Assembly (NCBI GenBank): GCA_038321965.1
Contig: JBBQFL010000006.1
Location: forward strand, 62,001-126,000
Length of the DNA: 64,000 nt
Direction: 5' to 3'
Source of the DNA: UKL13-2 sp038321965
Lineage (GTDB): Bacteria > Pseudomonadota > Gammaproteobacteria > Burkholderiales > Usitatibacteraceae
The first letter of the stretch is position 1; each line of letters opens with the position of its first letter. Position numbers and translations under genes: made by a program. This document shows, piece by piece, positions 34,228 to 42,630 of this stretch. A model generated the notes under the pieces. The model did no database searches. It saw only the letters and a list, made by a program, of their open reading frames with translations, and was not told where the DNA came from.

Positions 34228-36282
34228 ATGATCGAGGCAGAAACAAAAATTCCTCAGGCCAATGTCTTGACGCGCGTAGCCAAACGCAACGGCTCTTCTG
34301 TACCGTTCGATTCGCGCAAAATAATGCGTGCCATTTTGATGGCTGGGCGGGCTACCGGTGAATTTGGCCAGTGCCAAGCAGACGAGATCGCTGGCGACGT
34401 GACGCGTGTGCTGATCGAGCGTCACGCAGCAGGCATCAGCGTCGAGAACATTCAGGATATCGTCGAACGCCAACTCGTCGAACAGGGATTTTTCACCACG
34501 GCGCGCGCCTATATCGTTTACCGCGAGCAGCATCGGAAACTGCGCAATGATCGCGAATGCGTGGTCGATGTCGGTACCTCCGTCAACGAGTATCTGCAGC
34601 AGCTTGACTGGCGCGTCAATGCCAACGCCAATCAGGGCTATTCACTCGGCGGATTGATTCTCAATGTCTCGGGCAAGGTCATCGCTAATTACTGGCTGAC
34701 CCACGTTTATCCGCCGGAGGTCGGTGAAGCGCATCGCGTCGCCGATTTTCACATTCACGATCTGGATATGCTCGCGGGTTATTGCGCTGGCTGGTCACTA
34801 CGGACATTCCTCAACGAAGGGCTTAACGGCGTACCCGGAAAAACCGAAGCGAAGCCGCCGAAACACCTTTCAAGCGCAGTCGGCCAGATTGTGAACTTCC
34901 TCGGCACGTTGCAAAACGAATGGGCCGGCGCGCAAGCGTTCAGTTCATTCGATACCTATATGGCGCCATTCATCCGCAAGGATCGCCTGTCCTATCGCGA
35001 AGTCAAGCAATCCATCCAGGAACTCATCTACAACCTCAACGTGCCCTCGCGCTGGGGTACGCAGACGCCATTCACCAATCTCACCTTCGACTGGACCTGC
35101 CCGGAGGATCTGCGCGAGCAGATTCCCTACATCGCCGGCGAGGAAATGCCTTTCAGCTACGGTGACCTGCAGGCGGAGATGGATGTCATCAACCGCGCCT
35201 ACATCGAGGTGATGATGGAGGGCGACGCCAAGGGCCGCGTGTTTACCTTCCCGATCCCGACCTACAACATCACGCCTGACTTCAACTGGGATCACCCGAA
35301 CAGCGAACTGCTGTTTGAAATGACGGCGAAGTACGGGTTGCCGTACTTCCAGAATTTCCTCAATTCGGAAATGAAGCCCAACATGATCCGCTCGATGTGT
35401 TGCCGACTGCAGCTCGACTTGCGCGAATTGTTGAAGCGTGGCAATGGCCTGTTCGGTTCGGCCGAGCAGACCGGCTCGCTTGGCGTGGTCACCATCAACT
35501 GCGCACGTTTGGGTCATCTGCACGCCGGTGACGAGCCCGCACTATTGGCGCGCATCGACCACTTGATGGAACTGGCGCGCACCAGCCTTGAAATCAAGCG
35601 CAAGGTTATCCAGGGGCATATCGATGCCGGACTTTTCCCGTATACCCGGCGCTATCTGGGCACCCTGCGCAATCATTTCGCGACCATCGGCGTCAACGGC
35701 ATCAACGAGATGATTCGCAATTTCACCCGCGACAGTGAGGACATCACCACTGCCTGGGGACACGAATTCGCGTTGCGCCTGCTCGATCACATCCGCGCCC
35801 GTATCGTCGTCTTTCAGGAAGAGACCGGCCATCTATACAATCTTGAAGCGACACCGGCCGAGGGCACCACCTACCGTTTTGCCAAGGAAGACAAGAAACG
35901 CTTCCCGGACATCCTGCAGGCGGGCACGCCAGAGATGCCCTACTACACCAACTCTTCGCAGCTGCCGGTAGGCTTTACCAATGACCCGTTCGAAGCGCTC
36001 GAACGGCAGGACCCGTTGCAGCGTAAATACACCGGCGGCACGGTACTGCACCTGTATCTCGGTGAGCGGGTGTCCTCGGCCGCCGCCTGCCGCGAGCTGG
36101 TGAAGCGCGCGTTCACGCGATTTCACCTTCCCTATATCACCGTGACCCCGGCGTTTTCGATTTGCCCAAGCCATGGCTATCTCGCAGGCGAACACGCGTT
36201 TTGCCCGAAGTGCGACGAGGTCATTCTCGCCGGGAAGCGCAGTGTTGCAAACAACCCACAACCCCAAGGAGAAGCCTCATGA
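34228..36282 (+). CDS. nrdD: Anaerobic ribonucleoside-triphosphate reductase, main chain without glycyl-radical loop
   Basis: Class III ribonucleotide reductase, giving dNTPs without oxygen. 684 residues from ATG 34228. An ATP-cone (about 18-110, RNGSSVPFDSRKIMRAI) is followed by the ten-stranded catalytic barrel (for example FPIPTYNITPDFNWDHP). The chain ends with the zinc-site half CPSHGYLAGEHAFCPKC plus about 20 residues. The glycyl-radical segment RVxGYxRP, which in single-chain NrdD follows directly after this zinc site, is not in the frame. It is found in the next gene, whose ATG overlaps this stop by four bases. The enzyme is thus split in two polypeptides. FNR-type box upstream. Confidence 0.93.
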   Translation: MIEAETKIPQANVLTRVAKRNGSSVPFDSRKIMRAILMAGRATGEFGQCQADEIAGDVTRVLIERHAAGISVENIQDIVERQLVEQGFFTTARAYIVYREQHRKLRNDRECVVDVGTSVNEYLQQLDWRVNANANQGYSLGGLILNVSGKVIANYWLTHVYPPEVGEAHRVADFHIHDLDMLAGYCAGWSLRTFLNEGLNGVPGKTEAKPPKHLSSAVGQIVNFLGTLQNEWAGAQAFSSFDTYMAPFIRKDRLSYREVKQSIQELIYNLNVPSRWGTQTPFTNLTFDWTCPEDLREQIPYIAGEEMPFSYGDLQAEMDVINRAYIEVMMEGDAKGRVFTFPIPTYNITPDFNWDHPNSELLFEMTAKYGLPYFQNFLNSEMKPNMIRSMCCRLQLDLRELLKRGNGLFGSAEQTGSLGVVTINCARLGHLHAGDEPALLARIDHLMELARTSLEIKRKVIQGHIDAGLFPYTRRYLGTLRNHFATIGVNGINEMIRNFTRDSEDITTAWGHEFALRLLDHIRARIVVFQEETGHLYNLEATPAEGTTYRFAKEDKKRFPDILQAGTPEMPYYTNSSQLPVGFTNDPFEALERQDPLQRKYTGGTVLHLYLGERVSSAAACRELVKRAFTRFHLPYITVTPAFSICPSHGYLAGEHAFCPKCDEVILAGKRSVANNPQPQGEAS

Positions 36283-36488
36283 CTGTACGCACCCAATGCT
36301 CGCCCGCAAACATTCACCCCCTGTTGTCCAACGACGAACGCCAGCCCTGCGAAATCTGGACGCGCGTGATGGGCTATCACCGCCCGGTGTCGTCGTTCAA
36401 CGTCGGCAAGAAGGGCGAGTTCTACGAGCGCCAGTATTTTGTCGCCAATCAGGCAATGGCGCGCGAGAAACTGCCGCTCGCCGCGTAA
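36279..36488 (+). CDS. Stand-alone glycyl-radical domain of anaerobic ribonucleotide reductase
   Basis: 69 residues. Residues 24-47 carry the class III RNR glycyl-radical loop with TRVMGYHRPVSSFN and the radical-site Gly32, followed by GKKGEFYERQYF. ATG 36279 overlaps the nrdD stop (ATGA) and has a strong AAGGAG site 8 bases upstream within nrdD, so it is translated as its own coupled product rather than by frameshift. A Cys24 just before the loop may complete the zinc site. NrdG, next in line, would put the radical on Gly32. This resembles GrcA, the spare radical domain of pyruvate formate-lyase, but for NrdD. Confidence 0.88.
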   Translation: MTVRTQCSPANIHPLLSNDERQPCEIWTRVMGYHRPVSSFNVGKKGEFYERQYFVANQAMAREKLPLAA

Positions 36489-36510
36489 GGCACGTTGCCG
36501 TCAACGCAAA

Positions 36511-37263
36511 ATGCCAAGCCTTGCATCCCTTCGCGACGCGCATCTCTCGCCGACCCACGATCGAGTCGATGAGCCGCTGCGCGTCGCCGGCTTCACGCCG
36601 CTGTCGACCACCGACTATCCCGGTCATCTGGCGGCGGTCGTTTTTGTGCAGGGTTGCGCGTGGCGCTGCCGGTATTGTCACAACCCGGAAATACAGGCGC
36701 GCCTTGAACCACCGGTGATGCCGTGGCAGGCTGTCCTCGATTTTCTGGACCGTCGCCAAGGGCTGCTGGATGCAGTCGTATTCTGCGGTGGCGAGCCAAC
36801 CGTCGACCGTAGCCTAGGCAGCGCAATCGAGGATGTACGCCAACGTGGATTCAAGGTCGGATTACACACAGCCGGCATCTATCCGGGCCGCTTGCGCGCA
36901 TTGTTGCCGAAAATCGATTGGATAGGCTTCGATGTGAAAGCGCCGTTTGCCGACTATGCTGAAACGACAGGTGTGCGCGGTAGCGGCGCGCCCGCACGGC
37001 AGAGTCTTGCCTACCTGCTCGCTTCCGGCGTCGCGCACGAAGTTCGTACCACGCATCACCCGAACCTGCTTTCTTCGGCCAAGTTGGCATCGATGGCGAC
37101 ATCTTTGCGACAGCAGGGGGTGGCGACTTTTGCCTTGCAGGAGTTCCGTGCGCACGGTTGTGCGGATACGACGCTTGAGCCATTGCCGCCACCGCTTGAT
37201 GACGCGGGAATCGACCACCTGCAGAAGTTATTCCCGACATTCATTTTGCGACGCGCGAATTAG
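36511..37263 (+). CDS. nrdG: Anaerobic ribonucleotide reductase activating protein (radical SAM)
   Basis: 250-residue radical-SAM activase that makes the glycyl radical in NrdD. The [4Fe-4S] motif CAWRCRYC (CxxxCxxC) is at about residue 49; GGEPTVD follows for SAM binding. It belongs to the longer NrdG type (PF13353/TIGR02495-like) common in denitrifiers rather than the 155-residue E. coli form. It starts 22 bp after the glycyl-radical gene; no strong ribosome site precedes ATG 36511, so coupling is likely. Confidence 0.92.
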   Translation: MPSLASLRDAHLSPTHDRVDEPLRVAGFTPLSTTDYPGHLAAVVFVQGCAWRCRYCHNPEIQARLEPPVMPWQAVLDFLDRRQGLLDAVVFCGGEPTVDRSLGSAIEDVRQRGFKVGLHTAGIYPGRLRALLPKIDWIGFDVKAPFADYAETTGVRGSGAPARQSLAYLLASGVAHEVRTTHHPNLLSSAKLASMATSLRQQGVATFALQEFRAHGCADTTLEPLPPPLDDAGIDHLQKLFPTFILRRAN

Positions 37264-37324
37264 GACCATTGCGCATCACTGCGCACCGTCTCTTTCACGC
37301 TGGCCAACAATTTTTCGTGATTGT

Positions 37325-37338
37325 GTGATGTGGATCAT
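37325..37338 (+). promoter_or_regulatory. FNR-type box upstream of ubiU
   Basis: GTGAT-GTGG-ATCAT, one base from a perfect palindrome, 55 bp ahead of the ubiU ATG. The position is right for a class II FNR activator site if transcription begins near 37373. Confidence 0.68.
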
Positions 37339-37392
37339 GGTCTACCGTGCGGCAGTAACTCATTGGCTAAAGCTGATCATTAGAATGGCACC

Positions 37393-38505
37393 ATGACACT
37401 GACAGAAAACAACACGACACTGATGCGCGAGCCCACGAGCGCAGCGGAAACCATGCCACACGCGACCAATCTGTGCGGGACCGACGCGCGCATGGAACGC
37501 ATCGAGCGAATGAAGCTGGTCTGCCCGGCAGGCTCACTGCCAGCACTGACTGCGGCAGTCGATAATGGCGCCGACGACGTTTACATGGGCATTCGCGATG
37601 AGACCAATGCGCGCAATTTCGCGGGCCTCAATTTCGACGAGAAGTCCATGCGCGAGGGCATTCGCTACGCCCACAACCATGGCGTGCGGGTGCTGATGGC
37701 GCTCAACACCTATCCACAACCGGCGACCTGGCAAAAGTGGCAGCGCGCCGTCGATCTCGCGGTCGATTGCGGCGTCGACGCGATCATCGTTGCCGACATG
37801 GGACTGATGGACTATGCAGCCAACAAACATCCGCAATTGCGCCTGCATCTTTCGGTGCAGGGATCTGCGACCAATTACGAGGCCATCAATTTCGTTCACC
37901 AGCGATTCGGCATCACGCGCGCGGTGCTGCCCCGTGTGTTGTCGATCCAGCAGATTGCGCAGGTGATCGCACGCACACCGGTGGAGATCGAGGCGTTTGG
38001 TTTCGGCAGCCTCAGCATCATGGTCGAGGGCCGCTGCGCGCTGTCGTCGTACGCTACCGGCGAATCGCCAAATACACACGGCGGCTGTTCGCCTGCAAAG
38101 GCGGTGCGCTGGGAACAGAAACCCGGCTTGCTCGATTCGTTGCTCGGCGGTGTGCTGATTGATCGCTTCCACGCCGATGAGCGTCCCGGCTATCCCACGC
38201 TGTGCCGCGGCCGTTTCAAAGTCAACGACGACATTTATTACGCTTTTGAGGAGCCGACCAGTTTGAATACGCTCGAAATTCTGCCGACGCTGCAGGATAT
38301 GGGCGTGAAGGCGATCAAGATCGAAGGGCGCCAGCGCAGCCCCGGCTATGTAGCCTCCGTGACGCGGGTGTGGCGCGATGCGCTCAATGCCTGCGCCGCA
38401 CAGCCCGAGGCCTACCGCGTGCGCCGCGACTGGCAGGCAGCGCTATCCAAGGTGGCAGAGGGCCACCAATGCACACTCGGCGCCTATCACAGGACGTGGA
38501 AATGA
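37393..38505 (+). CDS. ubiU: O2-independent ubiquinone hydroxylation protein UbiU (peptidase U32 family)
   Basis: With UbiV it hydroxylates the ubiquinone ring without oxygen; [4Fe-4S] protein. 370 residues, with an extra N-terminal stretch of about 38 residues before the usual KLVCPAGSLPAL start. A later in-frame ATG near there may be the true start. Cluster cysteines lie in GRCALSSYATG, THGGCSP and TLCRGRF. The U32 signature EAFGFGSLSIMVEGRC is clear. Followed by ubiV with an ATGA overlap. Its place next to nrdDG and fnr fits an anaerobic role. Confidence 0.93.
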   Translation: MTLTENNTTLMREPTSAAETMPHATNLCGTDARMERIERMKLVCPAGSLPALTAAVDNGADDVYMGIRDETNARNFAGLNFDEKSMREGIRYAHNHGVRVLMALNTYPQPATWQKWQRAVDLAVDCGVDAIIVADMGLMDYAANKHPQLRLHLSVQGSATNYEAINFVHQRFGITRAVLPRVLSIQQIAQVIARTPVEIEAFGFGSLSIMVEGRCALSSYATGESPNTHGGCSPAKAVRWEQKPGLLDSLLGGVLIDRFHADERPGYPTLCRGRFKVNDDIYYAFEEPTSLNTLEILPTLQDMGVKAIKIEGRQRSPGYVASVTRVWRDALNACAAQPEAYRVRRDWQAALSKVAEGHQCTLGAYHRTWK

Positions 38506-39458
38506 TGGCCGCCCATACGCGTCCCGTGAACGTCACGCTCGGCCCGTTGCTGTACTATTGGCCGCGCGATAAAGTGCTGGCGTTCTACGAAGAGGTCGCC
38601 GCCTGGCCTGTCGACACTGTGTACCTTGGTGAGACTGTCTGCAGCAAACGCTTCGAATTGCGCACGCGCGACTGGCTGCAGATCGCCAGGCGCTTGACTA
38701 ACGAGGGCAAAGAAGTGGTGCTGTCGACCTACGAGCTGATCGAATCGGAATCAGATTTGCGTACGCTGCGCAAGATTACCGGCAACGGCGAATACGCAGT
38801 CGAAGCCAACGACCTCGGTGCCGTACATCTCATGGCGGGCAAGGTTCCCTTCGTCGCGGGGCCGTATCTCAACATATACAGCCGTGTGTCGCTTGAGTTT
38901 TTTCGCGGGCTGGGCGCGTTTCGCTGGGTCATGCCGCTGGAACTCAGTCAGGCTGGCCTGTGCGACATACTCAAAGAAACTGACCTCAACATGCAAACGG
39001 AAGTATTTTCATACGGCCGCTTGCCGCTGGCAGTATCGGCGCGCTGCTTCACCGCGCGCTACAACAACCTCTCCAAAGACGACTGCGCATTTCGTTGTCT
39101 GGAACACCCGGACGGCCTCACAGTGTCGACGCAGGATGACGAGCCGTTTCTGGTCATGAATGGCTTGCAGACGCAATCGGCGCGTGTGTACAACTTGATC
39201 GACGATGTCGCCGGCATGATTGCAATGGGTGTGAGTCACGTCCGTATCAGCCCACAGTCGACGCGAACGGCTGACATCGTTGCCGTGTTTCAGGCGGTCG
39301 CGCAGGGAACGCTGCCTGCGGCCGACGCTATCGCGACGATGACACCGTGGATGCCGGAGATCGCGTGCAATGGTTACTGGCACGGACGCGCCGGCATGGA
39401 CCTCGTCAATCCTGTACGCATAACCCGGCCACAACCCGCAGGGGCAACGCCAGCATGA
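38502..39458 (+). CDS. ubiV: O2-independent ubiquinone hydroxylation protein UbiV
   Basis: 318 residues, second U32-type [4Fe-4S] protein of the UbiUV heterodimer. The cysteines are visible as GETVCSKRFE, RCFTARYNNLSKDDCAFRC (three Cys) and later CNGYWHGRAG. ATG 38502 overlaps the ubiU stop by ATGA and an adjacent second ATG (38505) is possible. Followed by ubiT, again overlapping. The three genes form one transcript. Confidence 0.93.
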   Translation: MMAAHTRPVNVTLGPLLYYWPRDKVLAFYEEVAAWPVDTVYLGETVCSKRFELRTRDWLQIARRLTNEGKEVVLSTYELIESESDLRTLRKITGNGEYAVEANDLGAVHLMAGKVPFVAGPYLNIYSRVSLEFFRGLGAFRWVMPLELSQAGLCDILKETDLNMQTEVFSYGRLPLAVSARCFTARYNNLSKDDCAFRCLEHPDGLTVSTQDDEPFLVMNGLQTQSARVYNLIDDVAGMIAMGVSHVRISPQSTRTADIVAVFQAVAQGTLPAADAIATMTPWMPEIACNGYWHGRAGMDLVNPVRITRPQPAGATPA

Positions 39459-39976
39459 GACCACGAGACGCATTGCTTCACGTCGAATTACCCCCGTTCA
39501 CGCGGCCATTCAGCAGGCTTGCCAGCAGCTTGCCGCATCCCGGTTCCGCCGTGTTTGCGGCCATGCTCAATGTCGGTCTGCGTCGTGATTTGCCGGCCGA
39601 TGTCTATTTGCAGCTCACTGGGAGGTGTGTCGAGATCGCCGTGTCTGATTGGGCCATGCGCTTTCGCTTTACGATATCGCCAGACCGCTTTGTGCCGTTA
39701 GCGAGCAGTGCTGTGGTTGATCTAGGTATCACGGCCGCCGCCCGCGATTTTGCCTTGCTTGCGTCCGGCGAGGAGGATTCGGACACGCTTTATTTCGCGC
39801 GACGGGTCGTCGTCGAAGGCGATACCGAGCTTGCCCTGCTGATCAAGAACACGCTTGATGCCTTGCCCGCCCCGAAGATGCGAAAACTCATCCGCGTCAT
39901 GCATCGCGGTATGGATCGTCTGCGGTCGTTCCGTGCACGGCGCGGCATCGCGGGCCGCACGCGAAGTCCGTCTTAG
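39455..39976 (+). CDS. ubiT: SCP2-domain ubiquinone accessory protein UbiT
   Basis: 173 residues with a SCP2 sterol-carrier fold (about 30-140). Anaerobic counterpart of UbiJ that binds lipid intermediates for UbiUV. Typical stretches are LPADVYLQLTGRCVEIAV and DTLYFARRVVVEGDTELALLIKN, the latter ending the domain. The C-terminal tail is basic (FRARRGIAGRTR). ATG 39455 overlaps the ubiV stop (ATGA). Completes ubiUVT. Confidence 0.9.
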   Translation: MRPRDALLHVELPPFTRPFSRLASSLPHPGSAVFAAMLNVGLRRDLPADVYLQLTGRCVEIAVSDWAMRFRFTISPDRFVPLASSAVVDLGITAAARDFALLASGEEDSDTLYFARRVVVEGDTELALLIKNTLDALPAPKMRKLIRVMHRGMDRLRSFRARRGIAGRTRSPS

Positions 39977-40065
39977 CACCGCCTCCAGCCAGCTATTTCG
40001 CGGGTCGCGCAAGATGGGTGGTAGCAGGTCAGGTAGTGGCGCGCATGCGCCGGTCTGCCACATCT

Positions 40066-40079
40066 TTGATCTGCGTCAA
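40066..40079 (+). promoter_or_regulatory. FNR-type box upstream of fnr
   Basis: TTGAT-CTGC-GTCAA, one mismatch from the FNR consensus, about 200 bp ahead of the fnr start. It could mediate self-control. The region 39977-40280 (304 bp) otherwise shows no gene; an in-frame upstream extension of fnr here looks non-coding. Confidence 0.68.
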
Positions 40080-40280
40080 AACCGAGACTGCCGCGAAGCT
40101 TGATCATGCCTTTGTGTGATGCACGCCGATGGTGGCATCGGACCGCACACATGCTGGACGTCAGGTGCATTGATTTTCTTGAACGGTCCGGACGCCATCT
40201 TCATCGGACACATCCCGGATGTTTTTTTCGATACTCGCGACGCACTTTTTCCTAACGCACATGAGAGTGTGGCGGCCAAC

Positions 40281-41021
40281 GTGCTGATTACGAAGACACA
40301 AAATCGCGACGCAGCAGCCATGCCGATGCAGGTCGCCTGTGCACACTGCGCGCTGAATAAACTATGCCATGCGCACGGCGTGCCCGCCATATTTCAATCC
40401 CTGTTCCCGCTTGTCGATGAGAAGCGCATCCGGCTAGGCGCGGGAGCGTGCCTGTTTCGTGCCGGTGACCCACAGGTCGGTATTTATGCCGTCAAAGCAG
40501 GCTTTCTAAAGTCCTGCGTACCGCTGACCGACGGTCGGCGCAACATCGTCGCTTTCCATGCCATGGGGGACGCTGTAGGTCTCGACGGACTTGGGCGTGG
40601 CGTTTATGCCACCGACGCCATCGCGCTGAACGGCTGCGAAGTCTGCTTAATTCCTCTCGCCAAATTCGAAAAGCTGCTTGAACATCCCGCAGAATCTGTT
40701 TACGTCCGACAGTTGCTTGGCCGGGAACTTGCACGCATCGAAGCGCACGCGGCCGTTGTCGGCACGTTGTCGGCCAAGCAGCGCGTGGCAACATTTCTCC
40801 TCGACATGTCGACCGGTTGGGAACAGCGCGGCTATTCAAAGTATGCGTTCGTATTGTTCATGAGCCGCAATGACATCGGCAACTTCCTCGGGCTGACATT
40901 CGAAACCGTCAGCCGGACGCTATCATATTTTCAGACCAATAAATGGATCACAGTTAAAGGAAAGAACGTGTTGATCCGCGATTTGCAGGCACTGCAATCG
41001 CAGTTGAAGCACGCAACCTAG
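40281..41021 (+). CDS. fnr: Oxygen-sensing FNR-type transcription regulator
   Basis: 246-residue Crp/Fnr regulator with a [4Fe-4S] sensor. Starting at GTG 40281, cysteines fall at 20, 23, 29 and 122, the exact positions of the four cluster ligands in E. coli FNR (250 residues). This decides the start, since ATG 40320 would cut the N-terminus. A cNMP-binding-like beta roll covers ~35-120, then a dimerisation helix and the HTH, with ETVSRT giving the Glu, Ser and Arg that read TTGAT. Likely activator of nrdDG and ubiUVT, which carry boxes. Confidence 0.94.
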   Translation: MLITKTQNRDAAAMPMQVACAHCALNKLCHAHGVPAIFQSLFPLVDEKRIRLGAGACLFRAGDPQVGIYAVKAGFLKSCVPLTDGRRNIVAFHAMGDAVGLDGLGRGVYATDAIALNGCEVCLIPLAKFEKLLEHPAESVYVRQLLGRELARIEAHAAVVGTLSAKQRVATFLLDMSTGWEQRGYSKYAFVLFMSRNDIGNFLGLTFETVSRTLSYFQTNKWITVKGKNVLIRDLQALQSQLKHAT

Positions 41022-41062
41022 CCGCCTGTAGCCACGTACGAGCAGAATCCACCGATCACTTT

Positions 41063-41130
41063 AAACTCAAGCACTGACGGGGTTCACCAGCCATTTGTGT
41101 GCCGAAAAGCCCATGAATAGGCGTTCTACG
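41063..41130 (+). repeat. 68-bp dispersed intergenic repeat, copy C
   Basis: From AAACTCAAGCACTGACGGGG to ATAGGCGTTCTACG; its end is identical to copy B. Located between the convergent fnr and exonuclease genes, where no hairpin terminator is visible. Confidence 0.6.
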
Positions 41131-41144
41131 CATTTGCCACACAA

Positions 41145-41921
41145 TTATTTCCACGTTTCGCCAAACGATTTCCAGTGCGTTGCGGCGGTGTTCGCATTCA
41201 AAAACTCGCGCGCCACCTTCACCTCTGCCTCATACGCCACTTTGCTCAAGCTCCCGCGCAACAATTGAAAGCGTAGGAATACGAGATAGGTATTCATCAC
41301 ATCCGTCTCGCAGTAATCGCGGATATTTTGTAGCTCGCCGCGCTGGTATGCACCCCACACCTGTGAGCCGTCCATGCCGAGCTTGCCGGGGAAGCCGCAG
41401 AGTTGCGCCATCTGATCCAATGCAGCGCTGGCGCGTGGCTGGTACATCGCCAGCAGGTCCATCAGATCGAGATGGCGCATGTGATAACGGCTGATGTAAT
41501 TGTTCCACTTGAAATCGCGGTCGTCCTCGCCCATGTCCCAGAATTTCGGCGCGACTAGACCGTGAATGAGCGAGCGGTAATTGAGCACCGGGAGATCGAA
41601 GCCACCGCCGTTCCACGAAACCAGCTGCGGCGTGTAGCGCTCGAGTCCATCGAAAAAGCGCTGGATGATCGTCGGCTCGTCGTCGTCGAGCTTGCCGATC
41701 GACCATACGCGCAAGCCTTCGTCGGTACGCAACACACAGGAAATCGCGGCGACGCGATGCAAATGATGTTGCAGGAAATCACTGCCGGTCGCCTGACGGC
41801 GACGCTGGAATGCCAACTCCGCCACGGCCTCGTCGCTCATGGTGGCGTCGATGTCGTAAAGCTTGCGCAGGCCAACCACATCGGGAATGGTTTCGATATC
41901 GAATACGAGGATGGGGGTCAT
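41145..41921 (-). CDS. Predicted 3'-5' exonuclease (PolB-like, DEDDy)
   Basis: 258 residues of the DNA_pol_B_exo2-type exonuclease family (PF10108), acting on DNA or RNA ends. Acidic residues: Asp/Glu in VFDIETIP (Exo I), Asp in NGGGFDLPVL (Exo II), and Asp with preceding Tyr in RDYCETDVMNTY (Exo III). It starts 7 bp after livF and so probably rides on the liv transcript, although no functional link is evident. No polymerase domain is attached. Confidence 0.88.
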   Translation of the reverse strand: MTPILVFDIETIPDVVGLRKLYDIDATMSDEAVAELAFQRRRQATGSDFLQHHLHRVAAISCVLRTDEGLRVWSIGKLDDDEPTIIQRFFDGLERYTPQLVSWNGGGFDLPVLNYRSLIHGLVAPKFWDMGEDDRDFKWNNYISRYHMRHLDLMDLLAMYQPRASAALDQMAQLCGFPGKLGMDGSQVWGAYQRGELQNIRDYCETDVMNTYLVFLRFQLLRGSLSKVAYEAEVKVAREFLNANTAATHWKSFGETWK

Positions 41922-41928
41922 CGGGTTT

Positions 41929-42630
41929 TTATCTGGCGAAGTAGTGTTGGTGCAGCTCTTCCATGTTCACCTCGTTGGCGGGCTGCGACAACACCACCTT
42001 GCCACCCTGCATGAGATAAACATGGTCAGCGATTTTTACTGCACCTTGGGTATTTTGCTCCACCAGTACGATGGTGCGGCCATCGGCTTTCAATTTCGCA
42101 AGTGTGGCGAACATTTCCTGCACGATCACCGGCGCCAGACCCAGCGAGGGCTCGTCAATCAGGAGGATTCTCGGGTTCGACATCAATCCGCGCCCCATCA
42201 TCAGCATCTGCGCTTCACCACCGGACAGTGAACCCGCCATCTGGCCGCGCCGCGCCAGCAGCAGTGGGAACATCGCGTAGGCGCGCGCCAGGTTGTCCTG
42301 CATGGCGGCGCGATTTTGTTTGGCGTAGGCGCCGAGAATCAAGTTTTCTTCGACACTCATGTCGCGAAAGATCATGCGGCCTTCGGGGATCAGCGCGATA
42401 CCATTGCTGGCCCGGTCCCAGGTCGGTTGACCGAGCAGTGACACGCCCTCATCCACGATGTCGCCTTGCGTCGCAGGTGTCAAGCCGATGATCGCGCGCA
42501 ACAGCGTGGTTTTGCCAGCACCGTTCGGGCCGATGATGGCCGTCAAATTGCCGGGGGCAATGTCGAGCGAAACATCCCACAGGACATTGATGGCACCGTA
42601 GCCTGCCCGCAGGTTCTTGATTTCAAGCAT
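41929..42630 (-). CDS. livF: Branched-chain amino-acid-type ABC transporter ATPase LivF
   Basis: 233 residues: Walker A GPNGAGKTTL, Q-loop region, signature SGGEAQMLMMGR, Walker B RILLIDEPSLGLAP, His switch in VLVEQNTQ. One of two ATPases of a Liv-type importer. It overlaps livG by 8 bp. The substrate is not fixed by the ATPase. With the acyl-CoA genes next door, import of an organic acid is as likely as of leucine. Confidence 0.93.
   Translation of the reverse strand: MLEIKNLRAGYGAINVLWDVSLDIAPGNLTAIIGPNGAGKTTLLRAIIGLTPATQGDIVDEGVSLLGQPTWDRASNGIALIPEGRMIFRDMSVEENLILGAYAKQNRAAMQDNLARAYAMFPLLLARRGQMAGSLSGGEAQMLMMGRGLMSNPRILLIDEPSLGLAPVIVQEMFATLAKLKADGRTIVLVEQNTQGAVKIADHVYLMQGGKVVLSQPANEVNMEELHQHYFAR

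Noticed and set aside
34945..35523. 192-codon frame opposite nrdD
   Set aside because: Fully antisense to conserved nrdD sequence.
36250..36290. Programmed -1 frameshift joining nrdD and the glycyl-radical gene
   Set aside because: No slippery heptamer is seen, while a strong AAGGAG site and ATG at the overlap support separate translation.
40116..40280. Upstream extension of fnr to 40116
   Set aside because: Would add 55 residues not seen in FNR proteins and shift the cysteines away from their conserved numbering.
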